In this document: positions 35,516 to 46,785 of the stretch, piece after piece | Layout of the letters: every line of letters starts with the position of its first letter | How positions within the stretch are numbered: the first letter of the stretch is position 1 | Made by a program: the position numbers and the translations under genes | Source: Eutreptiella sp. 'Long Island Sound 2002' | Lineage: Eukaryota > Euglenozoa > Euglenophyceae > Eutreptiales > Eutreptiaceae | DNA: 64,000 nt | Reading direction: 5' to 3' | Assembly: GCA_964036045.1 (NCBI GenBank) | Contig: OZ038397.1 | Location: 22,536,032 to 22,600,031, forward strand | The notes under the pieces: generated by a model | What the model was told of the DNA's origin: nothing | What the model saw: the letters and a program-made list of their open reading frames with translations, nothing else | Database searches by the model: none

Positions 35516-35537
35516 TAATCGTCCCCCCCCCCCCCAG

Positions 35538-36082
35538 CCCAATACCCAAATAGGGTGAAAAACACGTAAATAAGGCCTAAAACATGCTGTAGATACCTTG
35601 GATGGCCATTTTGAGGGATCACAATATCAAAAAAATAAGTTTGGGAAACTTCCATTTTTGAGCTATCTAGAGTGAAAACTACATTAGCAGGTTGTGTACC
35701 AATTCCTTGGGAGATACCCCCCCCCCCCCCCCCGCTGCCGAATACCAATAGGGTGAAAAACACGTAAATGCGGCCTAAAACATGCTTTATGTACCTTGGA
35801 TGGTCATTTCAAAGGATCACAATGTCAAAAAAATAAGTTTCGAAAACTCGTATTTTTGAGCTGTATAGGCTAAAAAGCTGCATAAGCAAGTTGTGTACCC
35901 ATCCCTTGGGAGACCCCCCAACCCACCTAATACCCAAATAGGGTGAAAAACACATAAATACGGCTTTACATACCTTGGATGGTCATTTTGTGTGGTCGCA
36001 GTATCATAAAAACAAGTTTCGAAAACTTCAATTTTTGAGCTGCCCAGGGGAAAAACCTGCATAAGCAGGTTGTGTACCGGCC
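35538..36082. repeat. Three tandem units of the about 190-bp repeat
   Basis: Units near 35,538-35,718, 35,735-35,920 and 35,925-36,082 (the last lacks part of the middle). Each is introduced by a C-run (35,522-35,535; about 35,717-35,733; short at 35,915). They form the 5' side of RT copy 2. Confidence 0.92.
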
Positions 36083-36834
36083 CATTCACTAGGCTAGTAT
36101 TGGTGGAAACAGCTATTTCGCGTCTTTAGCACCGGCATTGACCGGCCCTCGGCAAGGCTACAGACTGCAAAAAATGTCCTTTCCTATCCTAGTAGGCATA
36201 TACCGTCACAACATCCCCACTCACACCCCTCAGACTGGGTACCACAGGGTCACCTAGGTCGCCAAAACTGCCAACATACCAAAAATGGCTAAAAAGTGCA
36301 TAAGCTGCATAAGCGCGCATCCCACTCCGCCCCATACAAACCCCATGGAGTCGGGACCCGGAAACACTTTTTCGGCACAAAATCGAAAAAAACCAAAAGA
36401 TTCATGATTTTCAATCCAAAAAAAGGGGGGTCATTTTTTGACCCCCCCCCCACCTCCCTGAAAACCTCAAAAAAAAAGTGGGTTTCAAATGGGGGGGGTC
36501 TGGGGGGGTCCGGACCAAAAACTCATTGGGGGGTGTGTTTATTGGACAAAATAATGATTTTACAAGGGGTTAAACTAACAATTCAACCCCTTGGGCTAGG
36601 GTACGCGAATAGGCCCAAAAAGGCCCAAAATGGGGGGTATGTGGCAATTTCCCCTACATACGCCTGCCTGCCTTTGATCTAACAACCTCTGCAAGGTGAG
36701 CTCGAAGAGAGGCTGACAGTCAGCCAATCAATCAGTTAGACAAGCCAGCAGTCAGTCAGACAGAAACACATAGTTTGGGTTTTTTGTCAGTGCCAGACAA
36801 GGATCGAAGCAGTGGGGAGAACAATAGGTCTCAG

Positions 36835-36910
36835 GATTGGCAGTGGCCGAATGGTAATGCAGGCGGCCGCAGATTTTTGGTCGGCGGTTCGAACCCTGGT
36901 GCAGCCAATA
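36835..36910 (+). other. tRNA-like sequence 1 (A and B boxes)
   Basis: Box A-like TGGCCGAATGG at 36,844-36,854 and box B-like GGTTCGAACCC at 36,886-36,896, 42 bp apart start to start. ATTGGC and GCCAAT flank it and could pair, but the stems are not those of a regular tRNA. More likely the head of a tRNA-derived SINE or a tRNA relic. Confidence 0.45.
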
Positions 36911-36934
36911 GGGCAGCGGCGCCGCCGCCAGCGT

Positions 36935-37005
36935 CCACCAACGAGGATTCGAACCACCGACATAAAACTCTGCGACTAGGTGCGTTACCATTTGACCAGC
37001 GGTTG
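36935..37005 (-). other. tRNA-like sequence 2, opposite strand
   Basis: Minus strand: box A TGGTCAAATGG (36,998-36,988) and box B GGTTCGAATCC (36,955-36,945). It shares the AATGGTAA-GC and GCAGA-TTTT segments with sequence 1, so the two are inverted relatives about 90 bp apart. No clean cloverleaf. Confidence 0.45.
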
Positions 37006-37324
37006 TGTGACTTAAATCTCCCATTGCTTGGAGCCTTCTCAGCGAAAACTTTTGACCCCCACCCAACCCCCCCTCAAAAAAGTGTTATCCGGTTTTAGGG
37101 GATAGAGGCCTCAGAATCCAAAAATCCATTGGGGGGTTGTCTTATTGGGCAAAATATTGATTTTACAAGGGGTTGGACATCCAATGTCATGCCTTGGGGT
37201 ATGCTACGCGAATGACCCCAAAAAAGTGGGGGTATACGACGCCCGCGCCTGCGCTTGATCTAACAACCTCTCTTCGAGGTGATTTTGTCTCTCGGTATCT
37301 ACATGGTCCCTGAGCCACATTGGG

Positions 37325-37409
37325 ACGGTTTCAGGCGGTGGTCCAGTGGTATATGCACTGGTCCAAAAATTGCCTCAGGGGGGTTCAATTCCCGGACCGA
37401 TTTTTTTTT
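37325..37409 (+). other. tRNA-like sequence 3 with T-run
   Basis: Box A TGGTCCAGTGG (37,339-37,349), box B GGTTCAATTCC (37,382-37,392) and a nine-T run at 37,401-37,409 that would end RNA polymerase III transcription. Stem pairing is imperfect, so I treat it as a tRNA-derived repeat, not a functional tRNA. Confidence 0.5.
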
Positions 37410-39322
37410 GCATTTTTTGTCACTTGTCTTGATGAGAAAATTGGTTTTCTATGCACAAACAAAGCTTGCCGGAAGAAGATGAATGCACACAGGCTTCCCA
37501 TTTCCATCTCACTGTGTGCTGGGTGGGTGGCAGCTCTGATCTCCAACCAAAGCTGTCCTGCAGTAGTCAATCTGATGGGTCTTTTTGTGGGCAGTGAAAA
37601 CACTTCGTGGTGCCAATGTGAAGAACCAATTTAGAAAGAAAAGGTATTATCACTTCCAAAAGTCACTTCCACGTCTTTTGTGGGGGACTTGATCCAGGCC
37701 AAGCCCCCCCTATTCTTTGGGAAGTAATGAAGACTAACACTTAATCATTTTTATCACTCTTTTGAAGCATAAAGTACATTTTTCAAAGTAAATAGGGTTG
37801 TAACCCTAGCCCCCCATGAAGTTCACCCCTACCACTCAAGTGAGCGGGGGTATCTTCCTTCATGGAGGTAATACCGAAATAAACTAGGCACTTCATGCCC
37901 TTTTCCTAAAAGGTTAAGCCTAGTGGTCTCCCACCTCAGGACCTAGATACTCAATTGTTTCACCTACTTATTGTGGTTCTACTTTTTAACTGATACCAAA
38001 TTCAGTTGCTTGGCCAAGCTGGCCAAGCCACATCTTGTGTCTGGCCCAACCTACTTGCCCCTGGTTCCTAACCAACTCCATTGTATCTCAATCTGTGCAC
38101 ATGAAGTGCTTGGGACTATCCGTGGGGCCAGACTTATGCCAGTTTTCACATAAAATCATTTGCTTTGTTTATAAAAGACTGAAGCTTTGTACTTAAGCCT
38201 GCATTGTTCATTGTGCGGCCCCTCTTTTGCTACATATGCTTTGATTTGGAAGGATATTTACCTGACTTTGAATTCGATCTGTATTTGGGTTGCCTTGCTC
38301 CACTCCTTTGCCATTTTGCACTTGGGGAAAATCAATCAAGGTGTTCATCTCCAAAAACAATAAGCAAGAAGGAACACCACATCAAGGGCAAAGCAAACCA
38401 GAATACTTTTCTACACCGGTGTCCCAAAGTAAATGATGCACATCTTTGAGTGACGCCTCCAAATTAGGTGTCCTAGAATCCCAAAGACAGCAAATAGGCA
38501 GAACGAATCAACCAAATCACAGAAACCCCACAAATCGGCAGAACAAATCAGCGGAATTCAGAAACCCAACAAATCGGCAGAACAAATCGGCGAAATCGGC
38601 CGAATTCGGCCGCCGATTTGGGGGCTGGATTGGGGGTTGCTTTGTCCAGCACTTCAAAGTTGTCTTGGCAGCAGCTACTTTTTTATTTTAAGATTCAGCT
38701 TTGGTACAGGCTACAAATAACAGTCGAACTGGAGCGGAAATCTGAAACGAAGGAAGCATGGTGCACAGTATAGTGAGGCATTCTGTTTTGCAACCAGTCT
38801 GCAAAGAGCATTCCCCACCATTTTGTGTGCAGCAAGGTGCCGTAGCAGTCTGTTTGTAACAACCTTTCGAATGATGATGGGTGCCGCTTAGAGTAAAGAC
38901 TGCTTGAGGCCATGCTTTGGTGAGTTGCTCAAAGAAACACCACCAGAGACCATTCATAACCTCTCCGAAGGGGGCGCCTCCGCAAGTAGGACTGCTGGAG
39001 GAAACATACTGGTGTGAAGTTGGATGGATGTTGAAAATGGTATCATTCTCACTTGTGGAATGCTACCCACGGCGGTACTTGTGAACATTCCAACTATTCC
39101 CTGGCCAACTTTTGCACTGCGGGCGCACTGCGGGCACATGTATCAAAGAACACCCAGGGGAGAAGGCGGAAACATCAAGTGAAGCCAAGGCGGGTGCAGC
39201 AACATAACAGAACAATCTGATTCTGACAAGTTCAAAATCCTCTGTCCTTACAATTACAAATCCAAATTGCAAATGTGCACAGGCATACAACAGGGCACAT
39301 GTTCAAATGACATGTGCCACAC
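37410..39322. other. No recognisable gene
   Basis: AT-rich DNA. A minus-strand open frame near 38.9-38.7 kb (ERLLQTDCYGTLLHTKWW) has no splice or family support. GGGTTGTAACCCT at 37.79 kb is a small inverted repeat. Confidence 0.4.
38535..38640. repeat. AAATCGGC cluster with a 16-bp perfect palindrome
   Basis: Repeats of CAAATCGGCAGAA and AAATCGGCG are followed by CGGCCGAATTCGGCCG and then the inverted word GCCGATTTGGGGGCTGG. The last part is the reverse complement of 29,925-29,940 (CCAGCCCCCAAATCGGC), so this piece exists in both orientations 8.7 kb apart. Confidence 0.75.
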
Positions 39323-40344
39323 TCAGACATAACAACAAACACCGTCATCATTTTCCTCAACATCTTCATAGGCATCCTGTTGTGCGCACACAGACTCAGG
39401 CACAGGAGGCCAAGGCTGATATCTAGCATGTCTCCTGATACCAAAATGCGCCAAGTGCAGCAAAATACGGACATGCTGGTGCACATCTCTGGCAGAACCC
39501 ATCCACAAATTGCGGACGATCGTCCAATGCCAAAGGCCAGCAAGGCAGGCAAGTCCATATCCCCAACTGGAAAGGGGCCAATCTATATCCCCAACCGGAA
39601 ACCACTTCATCTCCCCTAACTTGACTTAGGATGGTCGGTCAGGTTCCCGGTAGGTACTGAGACCGCAGAGCTCGGATGGCCTTGGGTTCCCCGAAGCTAC
39701 TGCCTCAGCAATTGCCCCCAGAAGCGATCTACGTAGATGCTCCGGCTTCCCTTGTCTCCCTTAGGTAGAATCAATGTTCGTGGATTGGAAAGAGGCGGGT
39801 CCATATCCCCAACCGGACAGGGGCCAGTCCATGTCCCCAACTAGAAACGGGCCGGTCCATATGCCCAACCGGACAGGGGCCGGTCCCTCTCCCCAACCGG
39901 AAAGGGGCCAGTCCAAATCCCCAGTCCAAATCCCCAGCTGGAAAGGGGCCACCAAAAATTGTGGATATTTTGAGTCCATATCCCCAACTCAACGGGACAT
40001 TGAAAACAGTGGATTATGAGTACATATCCCCAACTCAATCTTGGAAGCACGGGAACACTAAAAAAACACGAATATTGAACAACCATCTTGTGGGAAAGGG
40101 CCAAAACTAGGGCTCGGTCAGAAGCACGAATACAAAACTCTGCACTATGGGTGCACTGCGCGTAAGGCATTCCCACTGTGTTTTGAATGCGCAGCGCGGG
40201 AAGTCAGAAGTGATTGGCAAGTAAAGCAGGGACCTTTCTTGCAGCATTTTAGTGATCTCACCATCGGCGTGCCTCATTGTCTCCTTGCAATCCTGCACCT
40301 CCTTATGCAAATCAGCAACCATTTTCTCCAGGGACTCTCGCGAT
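39323..40344 (-). CDS. Unidentified gene, last two exons (coiled coil, acidic tail)
   Basis: Exon 40,344-40,234 (acceptor TTGCACAACAG, donor GAAAG/GTCCCT) encodes ESLEKMVADLHKEVQDCKET and RHADGEITKMLQE, a clear amphipathic helix. It leaves two bases of a split codon. Exon 39,488-39,323 (acceptor TTCTGCCAG) supplies the third base, giving Arg, and reads DVHQHVRILLHLAHFGIRRH to a YEDVEENDDGVCCYV end with TGA. Matching phase over a 745-bp intron is good evidence that both belong to one gene. No family recognised. The second exon's intron contains the 28-bp minisatellite. Upstream exons may lie at 41.4-42.0 kb. Confidence 0.5.
39548..40040. repeat. About 28-bp minisatellite, CCATATCCCCAACCGGA type
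   Basis: Irregular copies of GTCCATATCCCCAACCGG followed by A(A/C)AGGGGCC at 39,550-39,600 and 39,799-39,955, then two copies without the second half (39,972-39,990 and 40,020-40,040). The word CATATCCCCAACTCAA also occurs at 51,320, 11 kb away. Confidence 0.85.
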
Positions 40345-40734
40345 CTGTTGTGCAAAGATATGCTTGGGCCACACCACAAACAAAACACAAGGAACGGTGT
40401 GACGGTCCTGCAGGAAAGACCGTTTCTGACCCGCAAGCCCCAAGTGTGGAACCCGACCTGTGCGGCCCAGAGCTGGTGTTTCGCTGCAGAGTTTCTCAAG
40501 AGAGCACCTCCTTGACACAGGTGCCGCAGACAAAAGAACAAGGAAATGCACCCATGTTACTGGCCCCTGTGTCTGGAATGGCAATTGTGGCCAACAGCAT
40601 GGAGCAAGGGTGTTGGGTCCTTTGGGCCCTCATTTCTCCACCAAAGCCAATGTCTGTGGGCATGGTACACGGCAGACTGCACGTGTTGGATATCACGTAC
40701 AGTGAGTGTTCAAGAATGTCGGACCACAAGTCAG

Positions 40735-40885
40735 CGCAGACAGGAAAACGGGGAAACAGGGGAAAACGGGGGGAAATGGGGGGGGGGGATCGGGGAAAAT
40801 GGGGGAAGACTAGGGGGAAACGGGGGGGAAAGGGGGAAGACAGGGGGTGGGGATAGGGGGGGGGGGGGACGGGGAACCCGGGGGG
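40735..40885. repeat. G/A-rich tract (GGGGAAA)n
   Basis: Strongly asymmetric purine tract with several G-runs of four or more, a candidate for G-quadruplex formation on the + strand. A C/T-rich counterpart is at 42,180-42,275. Confidence 0.9.
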
Positions 40886-41446
40886 AAACTTGTAAAATCG
40901 GGGATGAAAGGTGGCAAAGCGGTGCACCGTGGCTCATAGATGCATTAATAGCCCCTTAGCAAGATGCCAACAAGTGACAACGATACCAGCTGAAGTCGCG
41001 TGAACTAGACTATTAGGAACCATTGGAGAGCCGGAGGGCTCAATGCAACTCCTTCTTGCCAACTATCGTGGGCTTTACTTTGGCTAAGTGCCCAGGCTAT
41101 CGTGGTGATTACCCTAAACACCTTCGTGGCCTGAATATGTACGTGGACGCGTCCAACAAGAGAGACACAGGTGCAGCAGTGGCGATCAAGCATAGAAGCC
41201 AGGGATAAAAAATCCGGACGCAAAGCCAAGAAGGCGCAGGGAGGGTAGAAGCATGTTGCCGGAGGTACTGGAGCAGTCCTTCATAGGCATTCCTTGAGTT
41301 GAGGCTGCATCTTGTCTTGCACAGAATGCAAAATGGTAGCGGCCGGTGTACATTTGCGTGTCAAGTACAACCACTAGCCCCAACACTGTATTCATAGAGG
41401 GTTCGGCGATCCCTCAATAGCCGCCTACTAACCGCAACCTGTGTGG

Positions 41447-41995
41447 TCAGGTCCGTAGGTCTGGCATGAGTGGCATGAGTGCACAACCGACGATTGGCGA
41501 TCGCTGTAGCGAGGGGCCTTTTGACACGAAGGCTTTATTTGAGTGGCACCATTGTTGCATGATGTTTTCGTCATTGATGGCAGGGAGCCCAACCCCTGCT
41601 CTGACGAAGAAGTATGGAAGCAAAGCCCACCTTCTGTGCGTGTAGTACAGCGCGTCACAAAGAATGACCAGGGACCACTGCCGCAGCACGCGCCAAGGGC
41701 ATGGTGGCGCACCAACAATTAACAACACCCACAAATCCTTGGTGAAAGTAGTTAACCCCCACAACCTCATCCAAGCAGTGTGTTGTCCAAGCCACACTAC
41801 GAGAACTGTAGGTGTTTGGCACCATTATGTCTAGTACGAATTCTACCCTCACCAGTAGAGGCCACCGCTTTCTGGAATCTTCAAGGTGAAGCACCAAGAC
41901 AAGCAAAGACGGCCCATTGACAAGGTGTTGATAGTTCTGTGGGTTGTTGAACTGAGTTGAAGCTGTGCGCCATCTAAGCTTGCTGCTGTGATTTT
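41447..41995 (-). other. Candidate coding DNA, unidentified
   Basis: The minus strand has an open 117-codon frame 41,797-41,447 (RVLRQWSLVILCDALYYTHR, GVGLPAINDENIMQQW) ending TGA. Upstream in another frame is FNNPQNYQHLVNGPSLLVLV ending RKRWPLL/GTGAGG, a strong donor at about 41,850. Residue composition looks protein-like, but I recognise no domain and cannot fix the intron between the two parts. Could belong to the gene at 39.3-40.3 kb. Confidence 0.3.
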
Positions 41996-42179
41996 TTGAT
42001 ACCTGGGCACAACTCGTATGCTCCATCCTTGTCAAGCACAAACTCGCTTAATGCCAAGTGTGGGCATATCACTGTGCGAAAATCGGCACTCATCCGCACT
42101 TGGACCTACTTACTGTGCTGGGATGCACCACACAAAAATCCTTATGCTACACCGGATGCTGCACCCACACCTACACGGC

Positions 42180-42275
42180 CCTATCCCCCCCACCGTTTTT
42201 CCCCGTTTGCCCCCCACCCCAAGTTTTCCTCGTTTTGCCCCTGTTTTCCCTCGCTTTCTCCCCGTTTCTCTTGTG
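42180..42275. repeat. C/T-rich tract
   Basis: CCCC(G)TTTT-type repeats, for example CCGTTTTTCCCCGTTTGCC. It is the opposite-strand counterpart of the G/A tract at 40.7 kb, so the pair could form an imperfect inverted repeat around 41-42 kb. It directly precedes the GTGCAC array. Confidence 0.85.
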
Positions 42276-42344
42276 GACTATGATGTACCGGGAGATATAC
42301 CCGATTTGGGTACATCTCAGCCCTGCTACTATGTCTTGAATACC

Positions 42345-45300
42345 ATGTTGTTGTTGCACAATGGGCATGCACAATTGTGCACCGGGTGCACCATGCCATA
42401 TTGGTGGTGCACACTTGTTAGACACTGTTGTGCATTGGGTGCACAATGCCATATCTGTGTTGCACAATGGTGCTGCACCATTGTGCACCAGGTGCACAAT
42501 GCTCTATTGGTGGTGCACAATGGTGTTGCACCATTGTGCACTGATGCTGTATGCGGGGGGCACAAGGGTCGTGCACCATTGTGCAATGGGTGCACAATGC
42601 CACATTGGTGGTGCACAACGGTTGTGCGGCATTGTGCATTGGGTGCACAAGCCAATCGGGAGTATCCGTGCCGCGTGCGCACCGCGCACTATTGTTACGG
42701 CATATTTTCCTAGAACGGCCCAAGCTTCCCCTCCTCCTAAAGCAGCCCCTATGGAGAGAAAACCCCTAGGTGGTAAGCACCATTGCTAGGTCGAGATAGG
42801 TGGCCACGCACGGCGGGCGCGTCAAGTGCTCACCCCATATTGGTGGTGCACAGTGGTCCTAGACCATCGTGCACCGGGTGCACAATGCCATATTGGTAGT
42901 GCACAATGACCATGCACAATTGTGCACCAGGTGCACTATGCCATATTGGGGGTGCACAATGCTCATGCACCATTGTGCACGGGGTAGTGCACAATGGCTG
43001 TGCACCATCGTGCACCGGGTGCACAAGCCATACTAGTGGTATATAGTGGTTGGGCACCATTGTGCACTGGGTGCACAATGATCCATTGGTAGTGCACAAT
43101 GGGGGTGCACCATCGTGCATGGGGTGCACAACGCCATATTGGTGTTGCAACGATCGGGCAGCAGGTGCAAGATGCTATATTGGTGGTGCACAATGGTTGT
43201 CCACCATGGTGCACCAAGTGCAAAATGCCATGTTGGTGGTGCACAATGGTTGCGCACCATTGTGCACAAAGTGCACAATGCCATATTAGTGGTGCACATT
43301 GGTCGTCCACCATTGTGCACCTGGTGCAAAACACAATATTGGTGGTGCACAATGGTCATGCACCGTCATGCACTGGGTGCAAGACACTATATTGGCGGTG
43401 CACGATGGTCGTCCACCATTGTGCAGCAAGTGCCAGGGCGGTGCTTAACGAAGAAAAAAAAGTGTTCTTGTACCTAGGTTTCCCAAAAAGACCGGGTGTA
43501 GCTCATATGTTCAACCATGTTTGGTGGCGGTTGGTGGTTGGTGGCGATTGGCGGTTGGCAGTTGGCAACTGGCAGGTGGTGGCGGTTGGTGGTGGTTGGC
43601 GGCGGTTAGTGGTTGGTGATGGGTGGTTGGTGGCGGTTGGCAGTGGTTGGTGGTTGGCGGTTGGTCGCCGTTGGCGGTTGGTAGCGGTTGGTGGTTGGCG
43701 GCTGGTGGCGGTTGGCGCTGGTGGTGGTTGGTGGTTGGCGGTTGGTGGTCCCTTGAGGGCGGTCCTTTAGGGCGGTCCTTAACCAAAAAAAAAAAATCTC
43801 GGTCCCAAAGGACCGCCTTGCCAAGTGCACAATGCCATTTTGGTGCTGCACAATAGTAGTGCACAATGGTGTATTGGGTGCAGACTGCCATATTGGTGGT
43901 GCACAATAGGGCTGCACCAGTGTGCACCGAGTGTACAATGCCATATTGGGGATGCACAACGGTCATGCTACATTGTGCACCGCGTGCACAATGACACATT
44001 GGTGGTCCAAAATGGTTGTGCACCATTGTGGACCGGCTGCGCAATGCCACATTGGTGGTGCACAATGGTTGTGCACAATGGTGCATTGGGTGCGCAATGC
44101 ATTATTGGTGGTGCACATTGGTCGAGCACCATTGTGCACCGAGTGCACAATGCCATATTGGGGGTGCACAACGGCCATGCTACATTGTGCACCGCGTGCA
44201 CAATGACATATTGGTGGTCCAGAATGGTCGTGCACCATTGTGCATATGCTGCACAATGCCACATTGGTAGCGCACAATGGGGGTGCACCATCGTGCACAA
44301 GGTCCATGATGCCATATTGGTCTTGCACAATGGTCGTCTATCATTGCGCACTGGGTGCGAGACAAAATACTGGTGGTGCAGACTGGCCATACATCATTGT
44401 GCACTAGATGCAACACGCAATATTGGTGGTGCACAATGGTCACGCACCATCGTGCACAATCGTGCACCGGGTGCACGATGCTATATTGGTGGTGCACAAT
44501 GGCTGTCCACCATGGTGCACCAAGTGCAAAATGCCATGTGGGTGGTGCACAATGGTTGCGCGCCATTGTGCATGGGGTGCGCAATGTCACATTGGTAGTG
44601 CACAATGGTCATGCACCATTGTGCACCTGGTGCAAAACACATTATTGGTGCTTCACAATGGTCGTGCACCGTCATGCACCGGGTGTAAGACACTATATGG
44701 GTGGTGTGCAATGGTCATTCACCATTGTGCACCAGGTGCAAAAATGCCATATTGGTGGTAAACAATGAGGCTGCACTGTTGTGCACTCGGCACCCGATGC
44801 AATATTGGTGATGCACAATGGTTGTGCATAAGCGTGCACCAGGGGCCCAAAGCGATATCGGTGGTGCACAATGATCGTGCTACATTGTGCACCGCGTGCA
44901 CAATGCCATACCAGTGGCCCAAAATGGTTGTGCACCATTGTGACGGGTGCATAATGCCACATTGGTAGTGCACAATGGTCGTGCACCATCGTGCATCAGC
45001 TGCACAATGCCATATTGGTGGTGCACATTGGCGGTGCACCATTGTGCACCAGGTGCATTGCGCACTGGGGGCACAATGCTACATTGGTGATGCACAATGG
45101 TTGTGCACAATTGTGCAATTGGTGCAAAAACCTCCATTGGTGGTGCATAGAGGCTTTGCACTAGCATGCACCAGGGGCACAATGCCATATTGGTGGTGCA
45201 GAATGGTTGTAGACCATTGTGCACCGGGTGCAGGATGCCACATGTGGTCCGCGATGGTCGTGCACCAGTTTGCACTGAGTGCACAATGCCCTACCGGTGG

Positions 45301-45590
45301 TGCACAATGGTCATGCACCATTGTGCACCGGGTGCATTGTGCCACATTGGTGGTTCACAATCTTTGTGCACTATTGTACACCAGTTGCACAATAACATAT
45401 TGGTGGTGCAGAATGCTCATGCACCACTGTGCACCGCGTGCACAATGCCACATTGGTAGTGCACAATGGCCTTGCACCATCATGCACCGCGCGCACCATG
45501 CCATATTGGTGAGGCACATTGGCCGACAGGTGCATAATGCCACATTGGGGGTGCACAATGGTTGTGCACCATTGTGCACCGCGTTCTGCA
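42345..45590 (+). repeat. 53-bp GTGCAC array, forward block
   Basis: Unit of 53 bp: GTGCACAATGGTCGTGCACC, ATTGTGCACC, GGGTGCACAATGCC, ATATTGGTG. GTGCACAATGGT and ACCATTGTGCAC within it are inverted copies, so every unit can form a hairpin. Copies differ at 10-20 percent of positions. The block is interrupted at 42,660-42,830 by unrelated DNA and at 43,430-43,810 by a G-rich minisatellite. Because 53 is not a multiple of three and few stops occur, several frames on both strands are open for 100-260 codons (His/Cys/Trp-rich). I do not call these genes. Confidence 0.97.
43430..43810. repeat. GGTTGGTGGC minisatellite nested in the array
   Basis: Irregular GGTTGGTGG/GGCGGTTGG units (43,515-43,740), G-rich on the + strand. 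They are bounded on both sides by AGGGCGGT(G/C)CTTAAC followed by an A-run (43,435 and 43,765). The boundary copies suggest that this piece was duplicated or inserted as a unit. The right end also has AGGGCGGTCC and GGACCGCC as an inverted pair. Confidence 0.9.
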
Positions 45591-46785
45591 CCCAATGCAC
45601 AATGGTACAGGACCAATGTGCACCAGCAATATCACATTGCCCACCCATTGCACCATTGTGCACGACCATTGTGCACCACCAATAGAGCAAGGTGCACCCT
45701 ATGCACAACATGGTGCACCACTAATATGGCACTTTGCACCCGGTGCGCAATGGTGCATGAGCATTGTGCACCACCAATATGGCATTCTGCACCTAGTGCC
45801 CAACGGTGCACCAAGATTGTGCATTAGCAATATGGGACCGTTGTGCACCACCCATGTAGCCCTAACCGTTGTGCAGTACCAAATGGCATGGTGCATCTGG
45901 TGCACGATGGTGCATGACCAAGGTGCACTAGCAAAATGGTATCCTTCACGTGGTGCACAATAGTGCATGACCATTGTGCAATACTAACATGGCATTGTGC
46001 AGCTGTTGGACGAAGGTGCATGACCAATATGGCATTGTAGTTGATTTTGGTGGTGCACATAGGTTGGACAAGATTATGCACCGGGTGCATGATGTCATAT
46101 TGGTGGTGCACAATGGTCCCGCACCATTGTGACCAGTGCGCGCGCGCACGACGAATACGACACTGCGCACCCGGTGCACAATGGTGCACAACCATTGTGA
46201 ACCCCTAATATGGCATTATGAACCCGTCACAATGGTGCGGGACCAATGTGCACTACCAATGTGGCATTGTGCAGCCGGTGCACATTGGTGCACAAACAAT
46301 GTGCACCACCAATATGGCATTGTGCAACGTGTGCACATTGGTGCACGACCATTGTGGACCACCAATGTGGCATTGTGCGCCGGGTGCAGAATGGTGCACC
46401 ACCATTGTGCACCACCAATATATCATTGTGCACCTGATGCACAACGGTGCACAACCACTGTGCACCCCCCATATGGTATTGTGCACCCAGCGCACAATGG
46501 TGCATGGCCATTGCACACTACATGTGCGTCGCTGCGCACCCGGTGCAGAATGGTGGAAAACCATTGTGCACCATCAATATGACATTGTGCACGCATTGTC
46601 TGGCATTGTGCACCCAGGACCAATGTGTGCCACCAATATCGCATTGTCCACCCGTTGCACCATTGTGCACGACCATTTTGCACCACCAATATGGCATGTG
46701 CATCCAGTGCACAATTCTGGATGGGGCACCACCAATATACGATTGTGCATGTGCTGCACAGTGGTGCACAACCTATGTGCACCAC
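45591..46785 (-). repeat. 53-bp GTGCAC array, inverted block
   Basis: From about 45,590 the unit appears in reverse complement (CACCAATATGGCATTGTGCA, CCCGGTGCACAATGGTGCA) and keeps that orientation for about 1.2 kb. Similarity and unit length match the forward block, so about 22 units have been inverted or added in opposite orientation. Near 46,070-46,130 there is a brief forward patch. Confidence 0.93.

Larger units (their letters stand above)
36510..37270. repeat. Duplicated SINE-like body ending TTGATCTAACAACCTCT
   Basis: 36,525-36,690 and 37,120-37,270 share a GGACAAAATA-TGATTTTACAAGGGGTT segment, an ACGCGAATxGGCCCAAAAA-like segment and TTGATCTAACAACCTCT, about 580 bp apart. The last motif also occurs at about 12,616-12,632, so the family is dispersed. 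tRNA-like sequences follow both copies in this region. Confidence 0.75.

Noticed and set aside
36835-37409. Functional tRNA genes
   Set aside because: A and B boxes are good, but acceptor and T stems do not pair as a cloverleaf.
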